Counted from the stretch's first letter, positions 11,688 to 20,809 are shown. The stretch is 64,000 nt of DNA from Helicobacter sp. MIT 00-7814 (GCF_003364115.1 NZ_NXLL01000010.1:1-64000), one strand, 5' to 3'. Notes: a model not told the origin generated them from the sequence alone. Translations and numbers: made by a program.

Positions 11688-12890
11688 ATGAAAAAGATTT
11701 TGCAAGGTATTTTTTTGCTGGTATTTTTAAGTCAAAGTGCCTTTGGCGCGGTGGTAGAAAGTGCTGTATGGGAAAATGGCAACACGCTTTTTGGCTTTTT
11801 CCAAAAATACAATATTCCAACAAGCGTATATTATGACTTAAACCCAGAAGATAGGGAATTAACAAGCGAAATTTATGCTGGCGTGCGCTACTTTACCGCG
11901 CTAGATTCTGAAAATAACCTTGTGCAAGCGCTAATCCCCATAGGTGACGGTATGCAAATCCACATTTCACGCCACAATGGAAGCTATAAAATCGACTTCA
12001 CGCCCATCGCGTATTTTGAGACAAAACAGCAAATCGTGCTTTCAATCCAAAAATCCGCCTACCAAGACTTAATGGAGCTCACAGATGATAAGGGCTTAGT
12101 AAATGAGTTTTTAAGCGCGTATAAAAATAGCGTGAATTTTAGTCGCAATGTATTGAAAGGCGATAGACTAGCCCTTGTATATGAGCGCAAATACCGCCTT
12201 GGGAATCCGCTAGGCAACGCGCGCATAAAAGCTGCGATGATAGAGACAAATAAAAAGCCAAACTATCTTTTTTCTTTCAACAATGGGCGCTACTATGATA
12301 TACAAGGCAAGGAAATTGAGGGCTTTTTGCTTTACACGCCAATTAAAACTGCGCGCATTAGCTCGAGATTTTCGCTAGGTAGAAAACACCCGATTTTAGG
12401 CTTTGTGCGCCCGCATTATGGAGTGGATTACGCCGCACCCAAAGGAAGCACGGTGCTATCAGCAGGAAATGGCGTGATAAACTTTGTGGGCAAAAAAGGT
12501 GGCTATGGCAATGTGATAGAAATCCGCCACGAAAATGGTTTGAAAACAATCTATGCGCATTTAGATTCCTTTGCGCCCGGAATGAAAACTGGTAAAAGTG
12601 TCAAAAAAGGGCAATATATCGCAAAAGTTGGCTCTACAGGACTTAGCACAGGACCGCATTTGCATTTTGGTGTGTATAAAAATAATCGCCCGATAAATCC
12701 TTTGGGCAATATCAAAACGCAGGTAAAAGAACTTCTCAACAAAGAAAAAGAAGAGTTTTTAGCGCTTGCAAATGCTTATAAAGGCGAGCTTGATACCATC
12801 ATCGCACAAGCAGATACCGAGCAAAAACAAGCGCTCATCGTGCGCCTAAGCCCAAATGATGATTTCAAAAAAGAAATACAAAAAGATTAG
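11688..12890 (+). CDS. csd3: Csd3/HdpA-type M23 peptidoglycan endopeptidase/carboxypeptidase
   Basis: This is the homologue of H. pylori Csd3 (HdpA) and C. jejuni Pgp3, periplasmic enzymes that trim pentapeptides and cut cross-links to set helical cell shape. Residues 1-20 are a signal peptide ending AFG. An N-terminal regulatory domain, a middle domain (about 110-220) and the M23 domain follow. His243 and Asp247 (RPHYGVDYA), His291 (YAHLD), His324 and His326 (PHLHF) form the active site. Its 400 residues are close to the 403 of HP0506. It is followed by a Nudix gene and a pgbA-like gene, resembling the H. pylori neighbourhood. Confidence 0.9.
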   Translation: MKKILQGIFLLVFLSQSAFGAVVESAVWENGNTLFGFFQKYNIPTSVYYDLNPEDRELTSEIYAGVRYFTALDSENNLVQALIPIGDGMQIHISRHNGSYKIDFTPIAYFETKQQIVLSIQKSAYQDLMELTDDKGLVNEFLSAYKNSVNFSRNVLKGDRLALVYERKYRLGNPLGNARIKAAMIETNKKPNYLFSFNNGRYYDIQGKEIEGFLLYTPIKTARISSRFSLGRKHPILGFVRPHYGVDYAAPKGSTVLSAGNGVINFVGKKGGYGNVIEIRHENGLKTIYAHLDSFAPGMKTGKSVKKGQYIAKVGSTGLSTGPHLHFGVYKNNRPINPLGNIKTQVKELLNKEKEEFLALANAYKGELDTIIAQADTEQKQALIVRLSPNDDFKKEIQKD

Positions 12891-12927
12891 TCCAAAAATC
12901 ATCATAACATTATAGAATCTCCCAATT

Positions 12928-13647
12928 ATGAATACAAAAAACAACCCCACTTCTGCCAATCTCGCCTCCCTTTTGGCAAGCGCTAAGCAAAGCGCGATTT
13001 CAGATATTACGCTTGCGCCTTGCGTAGATTCTCCATACATTAAGCCCCAAAGAATGCACTATGTCGAAAATGGCTTCAAAAAAACATGGGATTTTATCCA
13101 AAGTCATGACAGCGTGGCGATTATCCTGCATAATGTGGATAATGACAGCTTTATTGTCGTGCGACAATTCCGCCCAGCGGTGTTTATACGCGAGCAAGAG
13201 CGCAAAGAAAAATCTAAAGAAAATCAAATTTCACAAAATCAAGCCCCGCAAGAAAATACAGATGAAAAAAGCGTGGGCTATGTGTATGAGCTATGCGCTG
13301 GGCTTGTTGATAAAGAAGGCAAAAGTATAGAGCAAATCGCTGCTGAAGAGGTGCTTGAAGAATGCGGGTATAAAGTGGATTCTAGCGCGCTTGTGGAAGT
13401 GGCGACTTTCCGCACTTCCGTTGGCTCAAGTGGAGCGCAGCAATATCTATTTTATGCGCGTGTGGGACAAAAGGATAAAGTTTGCGCTGGTGGTGGCATC
13501 GATGGCGAAGTGATTGAATGCTTTGAGATTGCAAGAGGGGATTTAGAGGCGTTTTTGCAAGATTCTCGCTTTGTCAAAACGCCCGGACTTGGCTTTGGGA
13601 TTCTGTGGTTTTTGCAACATACAAAGCAAATAAAATTTATTATTTAA
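12928..13647 (+). CDS. Nudix hydrolase, ADP/UDP-sugar diphosphatase type
   Basis: This 239-residue Nudix protein carries the helix motif EQIAAEEVLEECGY (about 131-144) after AGLVD, the form seen in nucleoside-diphosphate-sugar hydrolases. It would hydrolyse ADP-ribose or UDP-sugars to a sugar phosphate and NMP. The usual Arg of the REUxEE signature is Glu here, as read from the sequence, but the glutamates that bind metal are present. A Lys/Gln/Asn-rich insertion (about 91-114) sits in a loop before the Nudix box. The substrate cannot be fixed from sequence. Confidence 0.82.
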   Translation: MNTKNNPTSANLASLLASAKQSAISDITLAPCVDSPYIKPQRMHYVENGFKKTWDFIQSHDSVAIILHNVDNDSFIVVRQFRPAVFIREQERKEKSKENQISQNQAPQENTDEKSVGYVYELCAGLVDKEGKSIEQIAAEEVLEECGYKVDSSALVEVATFRTSVGSSGAQQYLFYARVGQKDKVCAGGGIDGEVIECFEIARGDLEAFLQDSRFVKTPGLGFGILWFLQHTKQIKFII

Positions 13648-13658
13648 AGGACACATCA

Positions 13659-14384
13659 ATGAAAGCTTTTATTTTTTTGACACTTTGTTTGGGGTTATTG
13701 AGCGGTTTTGATATTAACGCTGTGCGCGAAAATATAGAATCTATCGAAAAAGACAAACTCACTTTTCCCGCGCATGATTTGAAACTCGGCGAAAGTGGCG
13801 TGGTGCTAACTAAAAATCAATCAAATGAAGTCATCATCGCGCAAACTCATATCATAGAAATAGCCGATGGCAAGGCAACAGCGACATTTAAGCCATTTGA
13901 GCTTTTAGAACAGAAGTTTTTGCCAACGCCAATTAATGAGCCAAAAGTGGGCGATGAAGTGCTTTTCCGCAGTTTTTATAACCGCGCCATCGCCATTGCA
14001 CCAAACCAAGAGACTTATCAATACATCATCAAAAGCAATCCAAATATACAATTTATGCATATTGATCTTTTTGCCGCGTTTTTACAGCAAGAAAACACCA
14101 ACGATCCGCAGAAAAAAGAATTTCAAAAATTCTGCCCCAAATACAGCATAGGGCTTTTATTCATCGCGGATTCTCAAAATATAAAGGTTTTTGATTGTCA
14201 AAGTTTCGCGGTGTTTGGCACGCAGGAATTTCAAGATTCTAGCATTTTACACACAGAAGTAATAACGCCTTTTTTCTCTCGCATTACTGCGCCAAATAAG
14301 CGCTTAGGCTCGCGCTTTAAGTCAAATAATTCAAAAGATTACTTCCCTTATTACGACAAGCTTACACAAACACACGCGCACTAA
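13659..14384 (+). CDS. PgbA-like (plasminogen-binding N-terminal domain) protein
   Basis: This 241-residue protein starts with a short signal peptide (to about residue 15). The rest resembles the N-terminal domain of H. pylori plasminogen-binding protein PgbA (HP0508), which also lies two genes from csd3. H. pylori PgbA is about 450 residues, and its lysine-rich C-terminal half binds plasminogen. That half is missing here, so plasminogen binding is doubtful. ATG 13659 is chosen because AAAGG lies nine bases upstream and the signal peptide begins there. The longer frame from 13605 overlaps the Nudix gene. Confidence 0.7.
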   Translation: MKAFIFLTLCLGLLSGFDINAVRENIESIEKDKLTFPAHDLKLGESGVVLTKNQSNEVIIAQTHIIEIADGKATATFKPFELLEQKFLPTPINEPKVGDEVLFRSFYNRAIAIAPNQETYQYIIKSNPNIQFMHIDLFAAFLQQENTNDPQKKEFQKFCPKYSIGLLFIADSQNIKVFDCQSFAVFGTQEFQDSSILHTEVITPFFSRITAPNKRLGSRFKSNNSKDYFPYYDKLTQTHAH

Positions 14385-14407
14385 TCCCTGCGCCCAAAGG
14401 CTAGCTC

Positions 14408-15535
14408 ATGGCTGATGATGAAAAAACCCTCGCCCCCTCCCAGCACAAAATCTCCAAAGCGCGCGAGGAAGGCAATGTAAGCAAGAGCGTTGAACTTGTG
14501 GGATTTTTTGTCATGCTTTGTGGCTTGGCGCTTATTTTTTTTATGATTCCTTTTTGGGTGAGCGGGTGCGAAAATGTATTCCGCCATATTGCGAGTTTTT
14601 TTGTAGTTGAGGAATTCGACAAACAAGAGCTTTTAAAGCTTTTTTTAGAGTTGCTGCTTGAAGTATTTAAAATGGTCGCGCCCGTGTTTATCGGGCTAAT
14701 GATTATTGGCGTAGTGGCAAATGTCGGGCAGTTTGGCTTATTGCTTGCGCCAAAAGCTGTGCGCCCAAAGCTTTCAAAGATTAACCCCGTAACTGGTATT
14801 AAAAATGTCTTTAGCCTAAAAAAGCTCCTTGATGGCTTTATGATTACGCTCAAGGTTAGCATTGCGTTTATCGTGGGCTTTGTGGTGTTTATTAGCTTTT
14901 TTGGTGAGTTGCCTACAATCTCGCGTTTGAGCCTGTATCAGCAGGTTTTGTGGTTTAGAGAAAAGGCGCTCATTTTGATTGGAATCTTGCTTATCTTATT
15001 TTTTGCAATGGCGGTGGCGGATTTTATGATTAAGCGCTATCAGTATATAAAAAGCCTGCGTATGAGCGTTAAAGAGCTTAAAGATGAAACCAAACTCCAT
15101 GAAGGGAATCCAGAAATCAAAGCGCGTGTGCGCCAAATGCAACAAAAAATCGCGCGCTCAAATATGATGCGAGAAGTGCCAAACGCATCAGTTGTCATCA
15201 CAAACCCCACGCATTACGCTGTGGCGGTGCGCTATAGCGATGAGGAATTAGACAAAGGCACGCCACCGCTTATCGTGGCAAAGGGCATTGATGAGCTTGC
15301 TATACGCATCAAAGCCATCGCGCGCGAACATAATGTGCGCATTATTGAAAATCCGCCCCTTGCGAGGCAACTTTACGCGCTTGCAGAAGTTGGCACATAT
15401 ATCCCAGAAGATCTCTTTATAGCCGTTTCTAAGGTATTGCAACAAGTGGCACATTTGGATTCTCTCCAAGGCAAAGAAACGCTTGCAAAAACCTTGCGTA
15501 AAATTGACACAAGAGCCAGAACTGCAAATAGATAA
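14408..15535 (+). CDS. flhB: Flagellar type III export switch protein FlhB
   Basis: FlhB is an export-gate component that switches substrate from rod/hook to filament proteins by self-cleavage. It has four membrane segments (about 31-50, 88-108, 142-166, 186-206). The cytoplasmic domain has the cleavage motif Asn266-Pro-Thr-His269 (VITNPTHYAVA). Length is 375. In Helicobacter and Campylobacter, FlhB also feeds into FlgSR/RpoN control of middle flagellar genes. It begins 23 bases after the pgbA-like gene. No other flagellar gene is in the window. Confidence 0.96.
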   Translation: MADDEKTLAPSQHKISKAREEGNVSKSVELVGFFVMLCGLALIFFMIPFWVSGCENVFRHIASFFVVEEFDKQELLKLFLELLLEVFKMVAPVFIGLMIIGVVANVGQFGLLLAPKAVRPKLSKINPVTGIKNVFSLKKLLDGFMITLKVSIAFIVGFVVFISFFGELPTISRLSLYQQVLWFREKALILIGILLILFFAMAVADFMIKRYQYIKSLRMSVKELKDETKLHEGNPEIKARVRQMQQKIARSNMMREVPNASVVITNPTHYAVAVRYSDEELDKGTPPLIVAKGIDELAIRIKAIAREHNVRIIENPPLARQLYALAEVGTYIPEDLFIAVSKVLQQVAHLDSLQGKETLAKTLRKIDTRARTANR

Positions 15536-15593
15536 TCATTCTTATAAATAAGGTTTTATTAAGAATACTTCAGCTACACTTTCACCTGCTTTC

Positions 15594-15607
15594 AAAAAAA
15601 AAAAAAA
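15594..15607 (+). repeat. Poly-A tract (14 A) upstream of an outer membrane protein gene
   Basis: An uninterrupted run of 14 adenines ends 18 bases before the start codon at 15626, within the likely 5' leader (a TACACT at 15575-15580 is a possible -10). Tracts of this length slip readily in Helicobacter and can change expression of surface proteins. Confidence 0.85.
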
Positions 15608-15625
15608 TGACAAACAGGAGTCAAA

Positions 15626-16969
15626 ATGTTTCATAAATTACCTCTTTACCTTTCAATATCCGCACTTTTAGCTTTCTCAAATGCGCTCGCGCAAGAAGAA
15701 AGCTCGCAATCGCAAACAGCGCCAGATTCTCAAATTTCCCAACATTTGCACCATCATCACCACCATAATGATGGCACGCAAAGTTTGCATGATTTTGAAG
15801 CCTCTGTGGGAATCTTTGGCAAAACTAGCGCACTTAGCTCAAAAAGAGAAAACGCAAGGCGCGATAATTACTCAATGCTCTATGCAAAAATGCTCTTAGA
15901 AGCAAGTATGTTTCCTAATCTCTACGCAGGACTTGGTGCGCAGGCGTTTGCACCATTTCAGATGGATACAGCTTTTGCAGGCACGACTTATGACTACCTC
16001 AGCGCAAAATTTGTCGCAAATCAAGCCTATTTGTCCTACAAAAATGAAGGGGGACGCCACAGCATTGGGCTAAAGCTTGGGCGTTTTGAAGATGAGTTTG
16101 ATTGGGTGGGGCATTCTTTGCAGGGTGCGCACGCGTTTGCAAAGGCAAATGTTTTTGATAATGCCTTGCTTGGAATCTCAGCTCTCTGGGTAAATGAGCA
16201 AGCACATATCACAAGGGAATTTTCAAGCGATTTTAACTTTTATAAAGATCTCTATGACAGACAGAATCTCTACATGGGCGAAGTGGAGTTTATAAGCAAT
16301 CACTTAAGCTTGAAGGGCTTTGGCTATGTGATGCCTGAATTTTTTAGCGTTTTTGGAGGCAAGGCAGAGCTAGAGTTTGGCTCTCGCTCGCGCTTTTTTG
16401 CAAAAACTATGCTGCATTATGCCTATTTAGATTCTCTTTTCAAGCAAGAAGCCCATGATCACGAGCATTCTCACAGCCATGATGGGCACACGCATGATAT
16501 TGACACGCGCGGGGATACTTATCTTGTGTGGTTGGAGCAGACTTTTGCTTACAAAAATAAGCTAGAATTTGGCGCAGGATTCCAGCAAATTGGCACACAT
16601 TTTTTTGAAATTGCAAATATGGGGACGACAATGCGTTTTGAAGCACATAATCACGCGCATAGTGGCTTTGGCGTCATCGCGCCGGGCGGTATGCATAGCG
16701 GAAGCCACACGACAAATATGTATGAAGCAAAGGCGCGCACATGGTATGCGTTTTTGGATTACAATATTAGCAACACTTCATTTGAAGTCCTCGCGCGCAA
16801 TAGCGTGAGTGCGCAAAGAAGCCAAAATGCGCTAAGTTTGGGCGTGAAGCATAACTTTACGCAGCAGCTAGAAATTGGCGCGATAGGCGTATATATGCTT
16901 GAAAAGCACGAGGGCGAAAGCGCGCTTAATAAAAGCTTTGCCAAAGCCTATTTTCAAGTGCAACTCTAA
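15626..16969 (+). CDS. Histidine-rich outer membrane beta-barrel protein
   Basis: This is a predicted 447-residue outer membrane protein with a signal peptide ending ALA-Q (about 1-23), alternating aromatic strands and a terminal AYFQVQL. Three His clusters stand out: near the mature N-terminus (His40 and His42-47), in a predicted loop (277-290, HDHEHSHSHDGHTH), and in a second loop (341-361, HNHAHSG...MHSGSH). They suggest binding of Zn, Ni or Cu at the surface. It resembles porin-like proteins of epsilonproteobacteria rather than a TonB receptor, since no plug domain or TonB box is seen. CAGGAG lies upstream of the ATG. Metal transport is inference. Confidence 0.7.
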   Translation: MFHKLPLYLSISALLAFSNALAQEESSQSQTAPDSQISQHLHHHHHHNDGTQSLHDFEASVGIFGKTSALSSKRENARRDNYSMLYAKMLLEASMFPNLYAGLGAQAFAPFQMDTAFAGTTYDYLSAKFVANQAYLSYKNEGGRHSIGLKLGRFEDEFDWVGHSLQGAHAFAKANVFDNALLGISALWVNEQAHITREFSSDFNFYKDLYDRQNLYMGEVEFISNHLSLKGFGYVMPEFFSVFGGKAELEFGSRSRFFAKTMLHYAYLDSLFKQEAHDHEHSHSHDGHTHDIDTRGDTYLVWLEQTFAYKNKLEFGAGFQQIGTHFFEIANMGTTMRFEAHNHAHSGFGVIAPGGMHSGSHTTNMYEAKARTWYAFLDYNISNTSFEVLARNSVSAQRSQNALSLGVKHNFTQQLEIGAIGVYMLEKHEGESALNKSFAKAYFQVQL

Positions 16970-16985
16970 AGGCAGATAAAAAATA

Positions 16986-18701
16986 ATGATCACAAAACAA
17001 AGCCTTGAGCGCTTAAAAGAGCAAGCAGACATTGTGACAATTATTGGCTCTTATATCGAGCTAAGGCGCAATGGAAGCAACTTTAGCGCGTGCTGTCCTT
17101 TCCATAATGAAAAAACGCCAAGCTTTGTCGTAAGCCCCGCACGCAATAGCTATCATTGCTATGGTTGCGGTGTCGGGGGCGATTGCATTTCGTTTGTGAT
17201 GGAATATGAACATTTAAGCTTTAATCAAAGCGTTGAAAAAATCGCAGAAATGCTTAACTTCACGCTTGAATACGACACAAAAGTGCAAAAAAAGCAAAGC
17301 AATTTGCTAGAAAATACCACGAGATTCTATCAGCAGCAGCTTGCAAATAACGCGCAGATTCTGCAATACCTAAACTTACGCGGGATTTCTCAAGCAAATA
17401 TAGAATCTTTCCAGCTAGGATATGCGCCGGCGGGCTTTGAGACGATAAAATTTCTCAACGACACAAAGCAAGATAAGCAAGAAGCGCTAGAATTTGGGAT
17501 TATCGGAAGGGATAATACGAGGGAATTTGCGCGTTTTAGAGATCGCATAATTTTCCCCATACATTCAAGCAGTGGTAAGGTTGTGGGTTTTGGCGGACGC
17601 ACGCTAGATTCAAACAATCCTGCAAAATATATCAACTCCCCACAAAGCAAGATTTTCAATAAATCAAAACTGCTCTATGGCTACTATTTTGCTAAAGATT
17701 CTATATTCCGAGAAAAAAAAGTCATCGTGTGTGAGGGCTATATTGATGTGATTATGCTGCATCAAGCGGGCTTTAAAAACGCTGTGGCGACGCTTGGCAC
17801 GGCTTTGACAAATGAGCATTTGCCACTTTTGCAAAAAGGCGATCCAGAGATTATCCTAAGCTATGATGGCGATAAAGCAGGCATTGCCGCGGCATTGCGT
17901 GCAAGTAAAATGCTAAGTGCGAAATCCGCGCTTGGTGGCGTGGTGATTTTTGAAGGGGGCAAAGATCCCGCAGATATGGTGCAAAGTAGCGCACAAAATA
18001 GCCAAAATACGCAGAATCCAAATGGACAAAGCAACGGAATAGAGGAGCTCAAGCGCCTTTTCTCAAAGCCAATTCCTTTCATCGAGTTTGTGCTAACGCA
18101 AATCATCGCAACTTTTGATTTAACTAATCCGCTCTCCAAACAAAAAGCCCTCTTAGAATCTCAAGCTTTTCTTAAAACGCTCACGCCACTTTTGCAGGCA
18201 GAATATGTCGATTTCCTTGCCCAACAGCTCAAAATCACGCCAAATCTCATTAAGATTCACCGCGCAAGCCAAAGCACGCAAGCACAAACACAAATTTATG
18301 CGCAAACGCAAAATGATATTGCCGAAAGTGTGCTAATCTACACGCTTTTAGAGCATAGAGATTGGCTTGATACCGCGCTTGAATACATTGATAGCGATGT
18401 GTTTTTGCATTACAAAAAGGAATTTGAACTTCTCCTAAGTGGGCAAAATGCGCAAGAAAATGAGAATCTGCGCGCGCTGTGGATAAATGAAAATCTCAAA
18501 AGCCTAGAAACGATTGAAGAACTTAGGGCGCATTTGCGTATTCTCATCACGCAAGCCTATAAGCGAGATTTGCGCGCTGTGCCAAATCTTGGGCTAGATT
18601 CTAAGCAAAAATTAGAATCTCTTGCTACAATCAAGCAAAAAATTTCACAACTTCAAAAAGGAGAACTTATAAGCTATGAAAAAAGCTTTAGCACTTTTTA
18701 G
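16986..18701 (+). CDS. dnaG: DNA primase
   Basis: DnaG makes RNA primers at the replication fork. The N-terminal CHC2 zinc ribbon is Cys37, His40, Cys58 and Cys61 (CCPFHNEKTPSF and YHCYGCG). The TOPRIM core follows, with EGYIDVIMLH and SYDGDKAG. The C-terminal helicase-binding region is about 440-571. A Ser/Gln/Asn-rich insertion (about 332-350) lies after the TOPRIM domain. Length is 571, near the 559 of H. pylori. The 3' end overlaps the next gene by 26 bases. Confidence 0.96.
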   Translation: MITKQSLERLKEQADIVTIIGSYIELRRNGSNFSACCPFHNEKTPSFVVSPARNSYHCYGCGVGGDCISFVMEYEHLSFNQSVEKIAEMLNFTLEYDTKVQKKQSNLLENTTRFYQQQLANNAQILQYLNLRGISQANIESFQLGYAPAGFETIKFLNDTKQDKQEALEFGIIGRDNTREFARFRDRIIFPIHSSSGKVVGFGGRTLDSNNPAKYINSPQSKIFNKSKLLYGYYFAKDSIFREKKVIVCEGYIDVIMLHQAGFKNAVATLGTALTNEHLPLLQKGDPEIILSYDGDKAGIAAALRASKMLSAKSALGGVVIFEGGKDPADMVQSSAQNSQNTQNPNGQSNGIEELKRLFSKPIPFIEFVLTQIIATFDLTNPLSKQKALLESQAFLKTLTPLLQAEYVDFLAQQLKITPNLIKIHRASQSTQAQTQIYAQTQNDIAESVLIYTLLEHRDWLDTALEYIDSDVFLHYKKEFELLLSGQNAQENENLRALWINENLKSLETIEELRAHLRILITQAYKRDLRAVPNLGLDSKQKLESLATIKQKISQLQKGELISYEKSFSTF

Positions 18702-19728
18702 CGGGGGCTGTGATAGCCTCATTGCTATGAAACTTCTTAAAGATCAAGGTATCGAGGTTATCGCGCTGCATTTTAATATCGGTTTTGGCGGGAATAAGGA
18801 TAAGATGGAGTATTTCAAAAATGCCACCGCGCAAATCCCCGTAGAGCTCAAAGTCATTGATATACGCGAGCAGTTTTTTAACTCCGTGCTTTTCAAGCCA
18901 AAATATGGCTATGGCAAGTATTTCAACCCCTGCATTGACTGCCATGCAAATATGTTTGGCAATGCGTTTAACTACCTGCTAGAGTGTGGCGCGGACTTTG
19001 TCATCAGTGGCGAGGTGCTAGGACAGCGCCCAAAATCCCAACGCAAACAAGCACTTGATGAAGTGAGAAAGCTTGTGCGCGAAATTGGCAAAGATTCTAA
19101 GTTTGATAGAATCCTAAGCCGCGATGGAAGCGATAAGAGCAAGCCAAAAACGCTTGATGAGCTACTTTTGCGCCCGATGAGTGCAAAGCTCCTAGAGCCT
19201 AGCTTTGCAGAAAAAATGGGCTGGGTGGATAGAGATAAACTCCTTGATATAAGCGGGCGCAGTAGGACAAGGCAACTACAAATGATAGAATCCTATGGGT
19301 TCAAATATTTTGAAAAGCCCGGTGGCGGGTGCTTGCTCACGCAAGATTCTATCGCGCAAAAGATGAAAGACTTATCCACACACCGCACGATGATACTTGA
19401 AGATATCGAAATGATAAAAGTAGGGCGCTACCTCGTGCTAGAAAATGGCGCGCGCTGTGTGGTTGGCAGGAATGAAGAGGAAAATCAAAAGCTAAGCGCG
19501 CCAAATCCGCTGATGGAAAAAATCACGCTTTTAGATTCTATCGGACCGGTGGGATTGATAGAAAAAAGCGCGTCAAAAGAAGATAAGCTTTTAAGCGCGC
19601 GCATTGTGCTGGGCTATGCCAAAACGCAACAAGGGCAGGAATACAGCGTGCAGATTGGCGATGAGATTTTCACCACACAAGCGCTTGAAAAGGAAAAAAG
19701 CGCACAATATTTGCTACTGAAATCTTAA
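18676..19728 (+). CDS. PP-loop ATPase, MnmA-like tRNA thiolation family
   Basis: The N-terminus FSGGCDSLIA is the SGGxDS pyrophosphate-binding loop of N-type ATP pyrophosphatases. Conserved CIDCHANM (near 92-99), GEVLGQRPKSQ and PGGGCLLT mark an epsilon/Aquificae family often annotated as argininosuccinate-synthase-domain or MnmA-like protein. Cysteines on both sides of the active site suggest sulfur transfer to a nucleobase, but the substrate is not established. Its 350 residues include a C-terminal beta-rich part (about 255-350). It overlaps dnaG, so the two are probably co-translated. Confidence 0.7.
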   Translation: MKKALALFSGGCDSLIAMKLLKDQGIEVIALHFNIGFGGNKDKMEYFKNATAQIPVELKVIDIREQFFNSVLFKPKYGYGKYFNPCIDCHANMFGNAFNYLLECGADFVISGEVLGQRPKSQRKQALDEVRKLVREIGKDSKFDRILSRDGSDKSKPKTLDELLLRPMSAKLLEPSFAEKMGWVDRDKLLDISGRSRTRQLQMIESYGFKYFEKPGGGCLLTQDSIAQKMKDLSTHRTMILEDIEMIKVGRYLVLENGARCVVGRNEEENQKLSAPNPLMEKITLLDSIGPVGLIEKSASKEDKLLSARIVLGYAKTQQGQEYSVQIGDEIFTTQALEKEKSAQYLLLKS

Positions 19729-19780
19729 ATTGTGAGATTAAAGGGCTTTTGGGATTTAAAAATTTAAAAAGGAGGGGCTT

Positions 19781-20746
19781 ATGGATTTTTTAAAAATTGC
19801 CAAAGAGGTGCTAGAGATAGAATCTAGCGCGCTTTTAGATTCTATGAAAAGGCTAGATTCTAGCGAGCTTGAAAAAATTGTAAAGCTTATTGCAAATGCT
19901 AAGGGCAAGCTCATTGTCGTAGGCGTGGGGAAAAGCGGGCATATCGGCGCGAAAATCTCTGCCACACTTTCTAGCACAGGCACACCTAGCGCATTTTTGC
20001 ACCCAACAGAAGCAATGCATGGTGATTTGGGAATGATACAAAAAGATGATGTGATTTTAGCCATAAGCTACAGCGGGGAAAGTCAAGAGTTACTTGATGT
20101 AATCCCACATATCAAACGCTTTGGGAATCCGATCATCACAATGAGCAAGGATAAAAATTCCTCGCTTTCAAAAATGGGGGATTTTTTTCTTAATATTTTT
20201 GTGGAAAAAGAAGCCTGTCCGCTTAACACCGCGCCCACAAGTTCCACAACGCTAACGCTCGCGCTTGGCGATGTGCTGGCTGTGTGCCTTATGCATTACA
20301 GGGATTTTAAGCACAACGATTTTGCCTCATTCCACCCGGGCGGGAGCTTGGGCAAAAGGCTGTTTGTGAAAATTAGAGATTTGATGCAAACACAGAATCT
20401 GCCTATTATTGAGTGGGACACGCCACTTAAAGAATCTATCGTGGTGATGACTCAAGCAAGGCTCGGAAATGCGCTTATCACAAAAAATGGGAAGCTTGTG
20501 GCGGTGCTAAGCGATGGGGACTTGCGCCGTGCGCTGCTAAAAGAGGATTTCAACCTAGAAGAAAATGTGTTAAAATACGCAACAAAGAGCCCAAAAACTT
20601 GCAAGAATGCCGATATGCTTGCCTTTGATGCGCTAAAATTTATCGAGGAAAACAAGATACAAATACTTGTCATCACGGACGAGCAGGACAAAATACAGGG
20701 CGTTATACACCTGCACACGCTGATTTCTGCTGGGATTAAATCGTAG
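19781..20746 (+). CDS. kdsD: D-arabinose-5-phosphate isomerase
   Basis: KdsD (KpsF/GutQ family) interconverts ribulose-5-phosphate and arabinose-5-phosphate, the first step to Kdo for LPS. A SIS domain spans about 35-175 (VGVGKSGHIGAKISATLSST, SYSGESQE, CPLNTAPTSSTT). Two CBS motifs follow (about 205-262 and 270-321, including LSDGDLRRAL). Length is 321, typical. A strong AAAAAGGAGG ribosome binding site precedes the ATG. In H. pylori the homologue lies beside rlmN; here it is separated from it. Confidence 0.94.
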   Translation: MDFLKIAKEVLEIESSALLDSMKRLDSSELEKIVKLIANAKGKLIVVGVGKSGHIGAKISATLSSTGTPSAFLHPTEAMHGDLGMIQKDDVILAISYSGESQELLDVIPHIKRFGNPIITMSKDKNSSLSKMGDFFLNIFVEKEACPLNTAPTSSTTLTLALGDVLAVCLMHYRDFKHNDFASFHPGGSLGKRLFVKIRDLMQTQNLPIIEWDTPLKESIVVMTQARLGNALITKNGKLVAVLSDGDLRRALLKEDFNLEENVLKYATKSPKTCKNADMLAFDALKFIEENKIQILVITDEQDKIQGVIHLHTLISAGIKS

Positions 20747-20775
20747 ATTCTGCAGAATCTAACCTTGCGAAGGTT
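20745..20775 (+). repeat. Double palindrome just after kdsD
   Basis: Two palindromes abut: AGATTCTGCAGAATCT (20745-20760, perfect 16-mer) and AACCTTGCGAAGGTT (20761-20775, 6-bp arms, 3-nt loop). The first overlaps the kdsD stop codon. No T-run follows, so a simple intrinsic terminator is not clear. It may be an RNA-stability hairpin between kdsD and the next small gene. Confidence 0.55.
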
Positions 20776-20809
20776 AAGTAGGGGGATTTAGGAATATTAA
20801 GGAGGGAGC

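Noticed and set aside
15531-15565. Fur or NikR box upstream of the His-rich outer membrane protein
   Set aside because: GATAATCATT resembles half of a Fur box, but the second half is poor, and no TATTATT-N11-AATAATA pair is present, so it is not listed as a feature.
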